Below are positions 1 through 8,124 of a stretch of DNA of 64,000 nt, in pieces. The stretch lies in the NCBI RefSeq assembly GCF_036014215.1, contig NZ_CP107921.1, positions 4,522,001 to 4,586,000 on the forward strand, given 5' to 3'. A program made the position numbers and the translations under genes. The stretch's first letter is position 1. Every line of letters starts with the position of its first letter. Below the pieces are notes generated by a model. It was given only the letters and a program-made list of their open reading frames with translations. It had not been told where the DNA came from and did no database searches. Source of the stretch: Streptomyces sp. NBC_00440. Lineage in GTDB: Bacteria; Actinomycetota; Actinomycetes; Streptomycetales; Streptomycetaceae.

Positions 1-651
1 CGGCTGCGCTCCTGGGTGCCGCGCGGCTGCGACGCGTGGATCGTGCAGCGCGAGGTGCAGGACATCACGCAGTACGCGGAGCTGTGGCTGCGGGACAGCG
101 GCGACCACCGTACGGACCCGGACGTCTATGCCGAGCGGTACGAGGCGTGGCTCGACGAGTTCGACGCCCGCAGGACCAAGGCTGTCGGCTTCGGCTGGAT
201 CACGCTGTACAAGTCGGGATCCGACCGTCCGTCGATCCTCGTGGAGGAGTGGCCGCACCCGGTCGAGCAGCCGCTCGGCGAGACCGTGCGGGCGCACTTC
301 GAGCGCCGGGACTATCTGCGCGACCACGACGACGCCGCCCTGCTGGCCGGCCACTTCAGGCTCGCGCCCGAGGTCGTGCAGGAGCAGGTGGGTATGCCGG
401 GCGCCGAGGATCCCGAGCATGTGATCCTCCGGCAGAACCGCGGTATGCGCAGGGCCACCAAGGTCGACACGGTGGGTGCCGGCTTCGCGGGAGTGTGTGA
501 CGGGACGCTCTCCGCCGGGCAGATCCTGGATGCCATCGCCCAACTGCTCGGCGAGGACCCGGTGGTGCTCAGGGACCGCACCCCGCAGTCCATCAGGACG
601 CTGGTCGAGGAGGGCTTCCTCGATCCGGTGGGCCCGCCCGCGTCGGTCTGA
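1..651 (+). CDS. C-terminal part of a class I SAM-dependent methyltransferase-like protein (5' truncated by window)
   Basis: The reading frame is open from base 1 and its start lies upstream of the window, so only the last 216 residues are seen. The visible part is a mixed acidic/basic helical C-terminal domain with a segment reading GFGWITLYK, which I associate with the large actinobacterial methyltransferases found upstream of topA in Streptomyces. The N-terminal SAM-binding glycine-rich motif is outside the window, so the methyltransferase call rests on synteny and on the remembered C-terminal domain. The substrate cannot be inferred. The stop codon lies inside a 21-bp tandem duplication. 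Confidence 0.55.
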   Translation, partial: RLRSWVPRGCDAWIVQREVQDITQYAELWLRDSGDHRTDPDVYAERYEAWLDEFDARRTKAVGFGWITLYKSGSDRPSILVEEWPHPVEQPLGETVRAHFERRDYLRDHDDAALLAGHFRLAPEVVQEQVGMPGAEDPEHVILRQNRGMRRATKVDTVGAGFAGVCDGTLSAGQILDAIAQLLGEDPVVLRDRTPQSIRTLVEEGFLDPVGPPASV

Positions 652-680
652 CGCCCGCCCGCGTCGGTCTGACGCCCGCC
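633..680. repeat. 21-bp tandem duplication across a stop codon
   Basis: The 21-bp unit at 633-653 is repeated exactly at 654-674, followed by a partial third copy. The first unit carries the last codons and TGA of the upstream gene, so the duplication lies downstream of the functional stop and does not change the protein. Confidence 0.9.
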
Positions 681-840
681 GGAGCGCACTGATCCGCAGG
701 CGTTCGGCCGGCCTCCGCAGGCGTTCCGCGCCCGTCTCCCCGGGCGTTCCGCACCCACCGTTCACCCGTCGTTCGTGCCGGTGTCGTCCCGGGGTGCCAG
801 CCTCACCGTCCTGGAACTCGGGGGACGGGATGGTACGGAC

Positions 841-1038
841 ATGGAGAGCGCGCCCGCGGTCTTCGCCGGAACGACATTCGCACTGTTCGGGGGCGCGCTG
901 CTGCTGTGGACCGGGACGCGGACCCGCCGTCGTGCTCCGGTGGCCGCGGGGGTGAATCCCACGCGCGCCCGCACCCTGGCGGTGGCGTTCGGCGTGGTGT
1001 CCCTCGCCCTGGGAGTGTGGTGCTTCACCCGCCTCTGA
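841..1038 (+). CDS. Small two-helix membrane protein
   Basis: A 65-residue frame begins at the ATG at 841. It has two hydrophobic segments (about residues 7-22 and 46-62) separated by a short basic loop (RTRRR), consistent with a small inner-membrane protein with two transmembrane helices. A G-rich stretch at 819-828 could serve as ribosome binding site. An upstream in-frame start at 775 would add residues without hydrophobic character. The function is unknown. A small membrane protein at this position next to topA is usual in Streptomyces as far as I recall, which supports it being real. Confidence 0.6.
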   Translation: MESAPAVFAGTTFALFGGALLLWTGTRTRRRAPVAAGVNPTRARTLAVAFGVVSLALGVWCFTRL

Positions 1039-1464
1039 CGCGGCTCGGGGCACGCCTCGGGGCACGCCTGGGTCACGCGTCGGGGGCTGCGGCCGAAACG
1101 GCCCCGCCTTCGTCGCCTCCGGTACGGCTCCGCATCGCCTCCTGCATCACCTCCCGTACGGGCTCCGGCGCCACCTCCGGTACTGGATCCGGAATCGGCC
1201 GTACCGGCGCATGGACGCACTTATCGCCCTACCCGCCGAGCCGCCGGAGGAACTCCACAACGGAGTCCTGAAGGGGGTCCTGGAGGGGTGTGAGGCAAGC
1301 CCCGGGGAGGGCACTGGGCCGATCCGGGCGGCAGAAATGCCGGTAGTCGGGTTACCGTTCCAGTGGCCGTTGCGGGCTTTTGCCGTTTGACACGGGGACG
1401 GGATGTACCGTCACACTCCGCAGCGAGCATGACCACCGAGTGCCGACCGGAGAGAAGAGCCACG
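1039..1464. other. Intergenic region upstream of topA
   Basis: This 426-base stretch has no convincing gene. It holds a 12-bp tandem duplication at 1044-1067, a run rich in CTCC/CTCCGG motifs (about 1095-1200), and the candidate topA promoter at 1387-1417. An open frame of 59 codons at 1211-1390 lacks a ribosome binding site and is not called. Confidence 0.6.
1387..1417 (+). promoter_or_regulatory. Candidate topA promoter
   Basis: A consensus -35 hexamer TTGACA lies at 1387-1392 and a -10-like CACACT at 1412-1417, separated by 19 bp and about 50 bp before the topA start. The long spacer is of interest because topoisomerase I promoters are known to respond to supercoiling, but the assignment comes only from the hexamers. 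Confidence 0.35.
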
Positions 1465-4311
1465 TTGTCCCCGACCAGCGAGACCGCACACGGCGGCCGC
1501 CGACTCGTCATTGTCGAGTCGCCCGCCAAGGCGAAGACGATCAAGGGCTACCTCGGCCCGGGTTATGTCGTCGAGGCGAGCGTCGGGCACATCCGCGACC
1601 TGCCGAACGGTGCCGCTGAGGTACCGGACAAGTACACCGGCGAGGTGCGCCGCCTCGGAGTGGATGTCGACAACGACTTCCAGCCCATCTATGTCGTCAA
1701 CGCCGACAAGAAGGCGCAGGTCAGGAAGCTCAAGGATCTCCTCGCGGAGTCCGATGAACTCTTCCTCGCCACCGATGAGGACCGCGAGGGCGAAGCCATC
1801 GCGTGGCACCTCCAGGAGGTCCTGAAGCCCAAGGTCCCGGTCCACCGGATGGTCTTCCACGAGATCACCAAGGAAGCGATCAGGGCCGCCGTCGCCAACC
1901 CGCGCGAGCTCAACAAGCGCATGGTCGACGCCCAGGAAACCCGCCGGATCCTCGACCGTCTCTACGGCTACGAGGTCTCCCCGGTCCTGTGGAAGAAGGT
2001 CATGCCGCGCCTCTCGGCCGGCCGCGTGCAGTCCGTCGCCACCCGCCTCGTGGTCGAGCGGGAACGCGAGCGCATCGCTTTCCGTTCTGCTGAGTACTGG
2101 GACCTGACCGGTACGTTCTCCACCGGCCGCCAGGGCGACGCCTCCGACCCGTCGACCCTCGTCGCCCGGCTGAATTCGGTGGACGGCCGCCGGGTCGCCC
2201 AGGGCCGTGACTTCAACTCCACGGGGCAGCTCAAGAGCGACGTCCTGCACCTGGACGAAGCCAATGCCCGCGCGCTCGCCGCCGCCCTGACCGACTCGGC
2301 CTTCGCGGTGCGCTCGGTCGAGTCCAAGCCGTACCGCCGCTCGCCGTACGCCCCGTTCCGTACGACGACCCTCCAGCAGGAGGCCAGCCGCAAGCTGGGC
2401 TTCGGCGCGAAGTCGACCATGCAGGTGGCCCAGAAGCTGTATGAGAACGGCTTCATCACCTATATGCGTACGGACTCCACGACCCTCTCGGACACCGCGA
2501 TCGGCGCGGCCCGTGCCCAGGTCACGCAGCTGTACGGCAGCGACTACCTGCCGGACAAGCCGCGCACGTACGCCGGGAAGGTCAAGAACGCGCAGGAGGC
2601 GCACGAGGCGATCCGTCCCTCGGGTGACCGGTTCCGTACGCCTGCCGAGACCGGTCTCTCCGGTGACCAGTTCCGGCTGTACGAGCTGATCTGGAAGCGG
2701 ACCGTCGCCTCCCAGATGAAGGACGCGGTCGGCAACTCCGTCACCGTGAAGATCGCGGGCACCTCGTCCGACGGCCGGGTCGCCGAGTTCTCGGCGTCCG
2801 GCAAGACGATCACCTTCCACGGCTTCATGAAGGCGTACGTCGAAGGTGCCGACGACCCGAACGCCGAGCTGGACGACCGCGAGCGCAGGCTGCCGCAGGT
2901 CGCCGAGGGCGACGCGCTCTCCGCCCAGGAGATGACCGTCGACGGCCACTCCACCAAGCCGCCGGCCCGCTACACCGAGGCGTCGCTGGTCAAGGAGCTG
3001 GAAGAGCGCGAGATCGGCCGTCCGTCGACCTACGCGTCGATCATCGGCACGATCCTCGACCGCGGCTACGTCTTCAAGAAGGGCACCGCGCTGGTCCCCT
3101 CCTTCCTCTCCTTCGCCGTGGTCAACCTGCTGGAGAAGCACTTCGGGCGGCTCGTCGACTACGACTTCACCGCACGGATGGAGGACGACCTCGACGGCAT
3201 CGCGCGGGGCGAGGCCAAGTCCGTGCCGTGGCTGAAGCGGTTCTACTTCGGTGAGGGCGACGCGGGCGCGGCGGCCGCCGCCGGGAACGGCGACGGCGAC
3301 CACCTCGGCGGGCTCAAGGAGCTCGTCACCGACCTGGGTGCCATCGACGCCCGGGAGATCTCGTCCTTCCCGGTCGGTGAGGGCATCGTGCTGCGCGTCG
3401 GCCGGTACGGCCCGTACATCGAGCGCGGTGAGAAGGACTCCGAGAACCATCAGCGCGCCGATGTCCCCGACGACATGGCGCCCGACGAGCTGACCGTCGA
3501 GTACGCCGAAGAGCTGCTCGCCAAGCCGAGCGGTGACTTCGAGCTGGGGGCCGACCCCGAGTCGGGCAACCAGATCGTGGCGAAGGACGGCCGCTACGGC
3601 CCCTATGTCACGGAGATCCTCCCCGAGGGCACCCCGAAGACCGGCAAGAACGCGGTGAAGCCGCGGACCGCCTCGCTCTTCAAGTCGATGTCCCTCGACA
3701 CGGTCACGCTGGCCGAGGCGCTCAAGCTGATGTCGCTGCCCCGGGTGGTCGGCACGGACGCCGAGGGTGTCGAGATCACCGCGCAGAACGGCCGGTACGG
3801 CCCGTACCTCAAGAAGGGCACCGACTCGCGCTCCCTGGAGACCGAGGACCAGCTCTTCAACATCACGCTCGACGAGGCGCTGGCGATCTACGCCCAGCCC
3901 AAGCAGCGCGGGCGCGCCGCAGCCAAGCCGCCGCTCAAGGAGCTGGGCACGGACCCGGTCAGCGAGCGTCCTGTCGTCGTGAAGGACGGCCGGTTCGGCG
4001 CCTATGTCACGGACGGCGAGACGAACGCGACGCTGCGGACCGGCGACAGCGTCGAGGACATCACGCCCGAGCGGGGCTACGAACTGCTCGCCGAGAAGCG
4101 CGCCAAGGGCCCGGTGAAGAAGAAGACCGCCAAGAAGGCTCCGGCGAAGAAGACGGCGGCCAAGAAGACCACCACGGCCGCGAAGAAGACCGCCGCGAAG
4201 AAGACCACTGCGGACAAGACCACCGCGGCGGCGAAGAAGGCTCCTGCCAAGAAGGCGCCTGCCAAGAAGGCCACGCAGAAGACGGGCGCGACGTCCTCCG
4301 CCGACGAGTAG
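1465..4311 (+). CDS. topA: DNA topoisomerase I (type IA)
   Basis: TopA relaxes negatively supercoiled DNA by cutting one strand. I place the start at the TTG at 1465 because a GGAGAG Shine-Dalgarno sequence sits just before it and the family begins close to the TOPRIM domain; the product has 948 residues. TOPRIM spans about residues 12-135, with the catalytic acid in IVESPAKAK (E18) and the acidic DEDRE motif at 104-108. The nucleophilic tyrosine is Y333 in FITYMRTDST. Four actinobacterial C-terminal repeats with the GRYGPY signature follow (about 620-870). There are no Cys4 zinc fingers. The tail from about residue 878 is a lysine-rich stretch with 23 Lys in some 70 residues, built from KKTAAKK and AKKAP units; such tails are known to increase processivity in actinobacterial TopA. 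Confidence 0.97.
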   Translation: MSPTSETAHGGRRLVIVESPAKAKTIKGYLGPGYVVEASVGHIRDLPNGAAEVPDKYTGEVRRLGVDVDNDFQPIYVVNADKKAQVRKLKDLLAESDELFLATDEDREGEAIAWHLQEVLKPKVPVHRMVFHEITKEAIRAAVANPRELNKRMVDAQETRRILDRLYGYEVSPVLWKKVMPRLSAGRVQSVATRLVVERERERIAFRSAEYWDLTGTFSTGRQGDASDPSTLVARLNSVDGRRVAQGRDFNSTGQLKSDVLHLDEANARALAAALTDSAFAVRSVESKPYRRSPYAPFRTTTLQQEASRKLGFGAKSTMQVAQKLYENGFITYMRTDSTTLSDTAIGAARAQVTQLYGSDYLPDKPRTYAGKVKNAQEAHEAIRPSGDRFRTPAETGLSGDQFRLYELIWKRTVASQMKDAVGNSVTVKIAGTSSDGRVAEFSASGKTITFHGFMKAYVEGADDPNAELDDRERRLPQVAEGDALSAQEMTVDGHSTKPPARYTEASLVKELEEREIGRPSTYASIIGTILDRGYVFKKGTALVPSFLSFAVVNLLEKHFGRLVDYDFTARMEDDLDGIARGEAKSVPWLKRFYFGEGDAGAAAAAGNGDGDHLGGLKELVTDLGAIDAREISSFPVGEGIVLRVGRYGPYIERGEKDSENHQRADVPDDMAPDELTVEYAEELLAKPSGDFELGADPESGNQIVAKDGRYGPYVTEILPEGTPKTGKNAVKPRTASLFKSMSLDTVTLAEALKLMSLPRVVGTDAEGVEITAQNGRYGPYLKKGTDSRSLETEDQLFNITLDEALAIYAQPKQRGRAAAKPPLKELGTDPVSERPVVVKDGRFGAYVTDGETNATLRTGDSVEDITPERGYELLAEKRAKGPVKKKTAKKAPAKKTAAKKTTTAAKKTAAKKTTADKTTAAAKKAPAKKAPAKKATQKTGATSSADE

Positions 4312-4320
4312 GAATCGCTG

Positions 4321-4470
4321 GAGGCCGGTGAGCCGTGTGGCACGGCCAGCTGTGGACTGCGGTGAGCTGCGATGAGCCGTGTGGCGTGGGTGAGCCATGC
4401 GCTGCCGTGAACTGTGTGACGTGTGACGCGGGTGATTCGTGTGCCGAGGTGAGCCGCGTGATTCGGTGAA
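4321..4470. repeat. Degenerate GGTGAGCCGTGTG repeats downstream of topA
   Basis: The topA-tmk spacer (4312-4635) carries diverged copies of a 13-15 base motif related to GGTGAGCCGTGTG, near 4326, 4361, 4371, 4389 and 4448. Spacing is irregular. No gene or clear hairpin terminator was seen here. Confidence 0.6.
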
Positions 4471-4623
4471 CCCGTGCGCCGTGCACCGGAGTCCGGGCTC
4501 ATCGCAGTCCGGGTGGGCGGGAGCCCGGTGAAGCGAACGGCCGGTACGGCGCGTGCGGAATGGGCGCGGCGTACCGGCCGCCCAAATGTTCGGGGGGCCC
4601 GGCGGCGGTTTGACCCTTCCGGA

Positions 4624-4629
4624 TAGGCT
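4624..4629 (+). promoter_or_regulatory. Candidate -10 element for a leaderless tmk-fusion transcript
   Basis: TAGGCT lies exactly 6 bases before the ATG at 4636, and no Shine-Dalgarno sequence is visible. This spacing would place the transcript start at or next to the start codon. A TTGACC at 4610-4615 is too close to act as a standard -35. Confidence 0.5.
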
Positions 4630-4635
4630 GGTCGG

Positions 4636-7600
4636 ATGACGCGAGCCGAGCAGCCAACGGTCGTGAGCCCCACCTCCGACGAACTAGCCGCAGACTCACG
4701 CGAGCGTGCCGTTCGAGCCCTGTTGCGCATCCCCCCGCTCCGGCGGTTGTGGAGCGCCCAGCTCGTCGGCAATATCGGCGATGCCCTCGCCCTTCTCGTG
4801 CTGTTGCTTCTTTCGTTGCAGGCGGCGGTCTCGCAAGAATCCTTCGGGGGCGGGTACCGCGGTGCCGCCTTCGCCGTAGCAGCCGTATTCGGCGCGCGGG
4901 CCCTTGCCACCTTGCTCTTCGGCGCCGTACTGCTCGGCCCGGTGGCCGCGCTGACCGCGCCGAACGGGCCGCTCGACCGGCGCTGGACCATGATCGGCGC
5001 GGACGGCTTGCGGGTCGCGCTGCTGATCATCGCCCCGCTGTGGGTCAACTGGACCCCGGCCAACGCGCCTGCCGCGCTCCTGGCCACGGTCTTCGTGGCG
5101 GGCGTCGCCGAGCGCTTCTGGACGGTCGCCAAGGAGAGCACCGCGCCCGCGCTGCTGCCGAAGCCGCCGCCCGAGAGCGTGGCGGTGCGGGGCCTGCCCG
5201 ACCACCTGGACGCGCTGCGCAGGCTCTCGCTGCGTACGGCCTTCCTCGCCATTCCTGCGGCCGCCGCCGCACTGCTGGTCGCCACGCTGATCAGCAAGCT
5301 GCTGGGATCGGGCATCGACTGGTTCTCACTGCACCAGGCCGCGCTCGGCTCCTATGCCGCGGCCGGTCTGTTCGCCGCGTCCGTTTCGACGCTGTACTTC
5401 CTCGAACTGCCCGACGGCCAGACGCCGCGCGCCCGTTCCCCGCTGGAGGGGCTGCGCCGTCCGGCGGGTGCCAACGGCCCCGACAAGGGCCGCACGGGCA
5501 CGGTCCCGCTGCTCATCCTGGCGGCCGCCGCAGTCGCCGGAGCCATCGCTTCCGCCGTTGCCGTCGCCGTACTGGACGCCACCGACCTGGACGGCGGCCC
5601 GCTCGCCTTCGCGCTGCTCGTCCTCGTCCTGACCGCGGGCACGGCCGCCGGAATCCGTACGGCCCCCAAGACCCTCCCGGGTCTCTCCCGCCGCAGGCTG
5701 CTCGCCCTGGCGATCACCCTGACCGGTGTGGCGCTGCTGGTGATGGGCCTGGTCCCGGACACCGCGACCGTCGTACTGATCGCCGCAGTCGCCGGCTGGG
5801 CGGCGGGGGTTTCGGCGAACACCGCGCACACGCTGGTCGACCAGGAGACCGAGGACAGCAGGCGGGCCCGGACCACCGACCACCTCCAGGCGGTCGTACG
5901 GGTCGCTGTCGCGCTGGGCGCGATCGTGGCCCCGCTGGTCGCGGCCCTGATCGGTCCGCACCACCTCGGCAACGGCAGTTTCGTCTTCGCCCACGGCGGT
6001 GCCGCCTTCACGCTGATGCTGGTCGGGGCGTTGCTGCTGCCGGTGGCCGCGCTCGTCCTGGTCAAGGCGGACGACCGTACGGGCGTACCGCTGCGCCACG
6101 ATCTGCGCGACGCGCTGCGCGGCGGCGCCGACCCGGTCCAGGCTCCCGCGGCGACCGGCTTCTTCCTCGCCTTCGAAGGCGGCGACGGGGCCGGAAAGTC
6201 CACCCAGGTCGAGGCGCTCGCGGAGTGGATCCGCGCCAAGGGCCACGAGGTCGTCGTCACCCGCGAACCGGGTGCGACACCGGTGGGCAAGCGGCTGCGC
6301 TCCATCCTGCTGGATGTCGCGTCGGCCGGTCTCTCCAACCGCGCGGAGGCGCTGCTGTACGCGGCCGACCGCGCCGAGCACGTCGACTCGGTCGTCCTGC
6401 CCGCCCTGGAGCGCGGCGCGATCGTCATCTCCGACCGCTACATCGACTCGTCGGTCGCCTATCAGGGCGCGGGCCGTGAACTGGCGCCGACCGAGATCGG
6501 CCGTATCAACCGCTGGGCGACCGGCGGCCTCGTACCGCATCTGACGGTGCTGCTCGATGTCTCCCCGGAGGCCGCACGTGAGCGCTTCACGGAGGCGCCC
6601 GACCGGCTGGAGTCGGAGCCCGCGGAGTTCCACCAGCGGGTGCGGTCCGGGTTCCTGACGCTCGCCGCCGCGGACCCCGGCCGGTATCTGGTGGTGGACG
6701 GGGCGCAGGAACCGGAAGCGATCACCACGGTCGTACGCCACCGTCTCGACCAGCTGCTCCCGCTCTCCGACGCCGAGATCAAGGCTCAGGCGGAGGCGCG
6801 GAAGGCCGCCGAGGAGGAGGCCCGCAGGAAGGCCGAGGAGGAAGCGGCCCGCAAGGCGGAGGAGGAGCGGCTGGAGCGCGAGCGCCAGGCGCAGCTCGCG
6901 AAGCTCCGGGCCGAGGAAGAGGAGCGCAAGCGCCGCGAACTCGAAGAGGCGCGGCGGCGCGAGGAGGAGCGCCAGGCCGAGGAAGCGCGCCGTCAGGCCG
7001 AGGAGGCCAGGCGGCTCGCCGAGGAGGAGCGGGCCCGCCGCGAAGCCGAGGAGCAGGCGCGGGAGCAGGAGCAGGAGCGGCTCCGTAAGCAGAAGGAAGA
7101 AGAGGCGCGGCTCCGCGCCGAGGCCGAGGAGCGCCGCAAGGAGAAGCAGCGCAAGGCCGAGCAGGCGCTGCTCCGGGCCGAGGAGGCCCGCAGGCAGGCC
7201 GAGGCGGAGGCCGCCGAGGCGGCGAAGGCGACAGCGGCGGCCGACAACGAGACGACCGTCGAGACGCCGGTGGTGGGCGCCAACGAGGTGACCCAGCCGG
7301 TCGCGGTGCACCCCACGCCGCCGGCGTCCGACGCGGACGAGACGAGGGTCATCCCGAAGATCGCGGAGACTCCTGGGGAATCCGGGACGTCTGGTGCTTC
7401 TGGTACGTCCGGCTCCTCTGGGTCTTCCGGCAGCTCCGGTACGTCCGGCTCTTCGGGCGGCTCGGGCTCTTCACGCGGTGAGCAGTCCGAGGGCTCCGCG
7501 CAGTCGGGAGGCTCTGGACGGTCCGCTCGGTCCGCCGGTCCTTCGTGGGCCGCGAGGCCGTCGGAGCCGGCGGACGGGTCCGCTTCCGGGGCCGGGGCCG

Positions 7601-7929
7601 GGGCCGCGGGCTCCACCGGGGACTCGGAGGAGACGACGGTACTGCCGCAGGCGCACCTGCACGGCGCCACCCCCGCGGACCGGGTCCCGCCCGGGTACTT
7701 CCGGGACGAGCACCCCGCGCAGCCGCACCAGTCGCCGCCGGAGAACGCGAACGAGCGCACCCGCGAGCTGCCGCAGATCGATCCGGACCGCCCGCGCCGC
7801 CGCTCGGACTGGGCGGAGGAGACTCCGCTGGACGATCTGCCCTCGCTGGCGGACGAACTGCTGGGCTCGGACCGTGAGGACGAGGACCACGACAACAGGG
7901 GCAGAGGCCGGGGCAAGGGCCGCAGCTGA
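4636..7929 (+). CDS. tmk: MFS-like membrane protein fused to thymidylate kinase
   Basis: A 1097-residue fusion. Residues about 35-485 form a polytopic MFS-transporter-like membrane domain with ten or more hydrophobic segments. Residues about 506-710 are a complete dTMP kinase: P-loop GGDGAGKST at 515-523, TREPGATPVG, the DRYIDSS motif near 600 and the lid region before RLESEP. This domain phosphorylates dTMP to dTDP for DNA synthesis. Residues about 715-868 are a highly charged Glu/Arg/Ala-rich coiled coil. The remainder is a disordered Ser/Gly-rich tail (repeated SGTSGSSG-type units) ending in acidic and basic clusters. This fusion is characteristic of Streptomyces next to topA and holB. The kinase would be tethered at the membrane. 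The role of the transporter part is unknown. Confidence 0.93.
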   Translation: MTRAEQPTVVSPTSDELAADSRERAVRALLRIPPLRRLWSAQLVGNIGDALALLVLLLLSLQAAVSQESFGGGYRGAAFAVAAVFGARALATLLFGAVLLGPVAALTAPNGPLDRRWTMIGADGLRVALLIIAPLWVNWTPANAPAALLATVFVAGVAERFWTVAKESTAPALLPKPPPESVAVRGLPDHLDALRRLSLRTAFLAIPAAAAALLVATLISKLLGSGIDWFSLHQAALGSYAAAGLFAASVSTLYFLELPDGQTPRARSPLEGLRRPAGANGPDKGRTGTVPLLILAAAAVAGAIASAVAVAVLDATDLDGGPLAFALLVLVLTAGTAAGIRTAPKTLPGLSRRRLLALAITLTGVALLVMGLVPDTATVVLIAAVAGWAAGVSANTAHTLVDQETEDSRRARTTDHLQAVVRVAVALGAIVAPLVAALIGPHHLGNGSFVFAHGGAAFTLMLVGALLLPVAALVLVKADDRTGVPLRHDLRDALRGGADPVQAPAATGFFLAFEGGDGAGKSTQVEALAEWIRAKGHEVVVTREPGATPVGKRLRSILLDVASAGLSNRAEALLYAADRAEHVDSVVLPALERGAIVISDRYIDSSVAYQGAGRELAPTEIGRINRWATGGLVPHLTVLLDVSPEAARERFTEAPDRLESEPAEFHQRVRSGFLTLAAADPGRYLVVDGAQEPEAITTVVRHRLDQLLPLSDAEIKAQAEARKAAEEEARRKAEEEAARKAEEERLERERQAQLAKLRAEEEERKRRELEEARRREEERQAEEARRQAEEARRLAEEERARREAEEQAREQEQERLRKQKEEEARLRAEAEERRKEKQRKAEQALLRAEEARRQAEAEAAEAAKATAAADNETTVETPVVGANEVTQPVAVHPTPPASDADETRVIPKIAETPGESGTSGASGTSGSSGSSGSSGTSGSSGGSGSSRGEQSEGSAQSGGSGRSARSAGPSWAARPSEPADGSASGAGAGAAGSTGDSEETTVLPQAHLHGATPADRVPPGYFRDEHPAQPHQSPPENANERTRELPQIDPDRPRRRSDWAEETPLDDLPSLADELLGSDREDEDHDNRGRGRGKGRS

Positions 7930-7935
7930 CTCACC

Positions 7936-7975
7936 CCGCGGGCCCGGAGGACACCACTGTCCTCCGGGCCCGCGG
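7936..7975 (+). terminator. Strong hairpin terminator after the tmk fusion
   Basis: A perfect 18-bp inverted repeat (7936-7953 with 7958-7975) encloses a 4-base loop, seven bases after the stop codon. There is no long T-run, as is usual for Streptomyces. Confidence 0.85.
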
Positions 7976-8124
7976 TGCTGTTGTCGGCCGCCGGAAGGCC
8001 GGAGGTCCGGTCCACGGGACGAGGACGGGACCGTACTGTCAGACCCCTGCGCCACAATGGAATCCGCACCACACCGGGGCAGGAACCGCGCAGCACCATA
8101 AGAAGTAGAGAGGGGGGCGACCGC

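Noticed and set aside
1211..1390. A 59-codon frame (MDALIALPAEPPEEL...) before topA
   Set aside because: Plausible composition but no ribosome binding site, and its end overlaps the candidate topA -35.
1363..1464. In-frame upstream extension of topA
   Set aside because: The added residues are not part of known TopA proteins, and the TTG at 1465 has a good Shine-Dalgarno sequence.
1411..4398. A 995-codon open frame antisense to topA
   Set aside because: It mirrors topA in a high-GC shadow frame, is arginine/leucine-rich low-complexity and has no family features; topA is certain.
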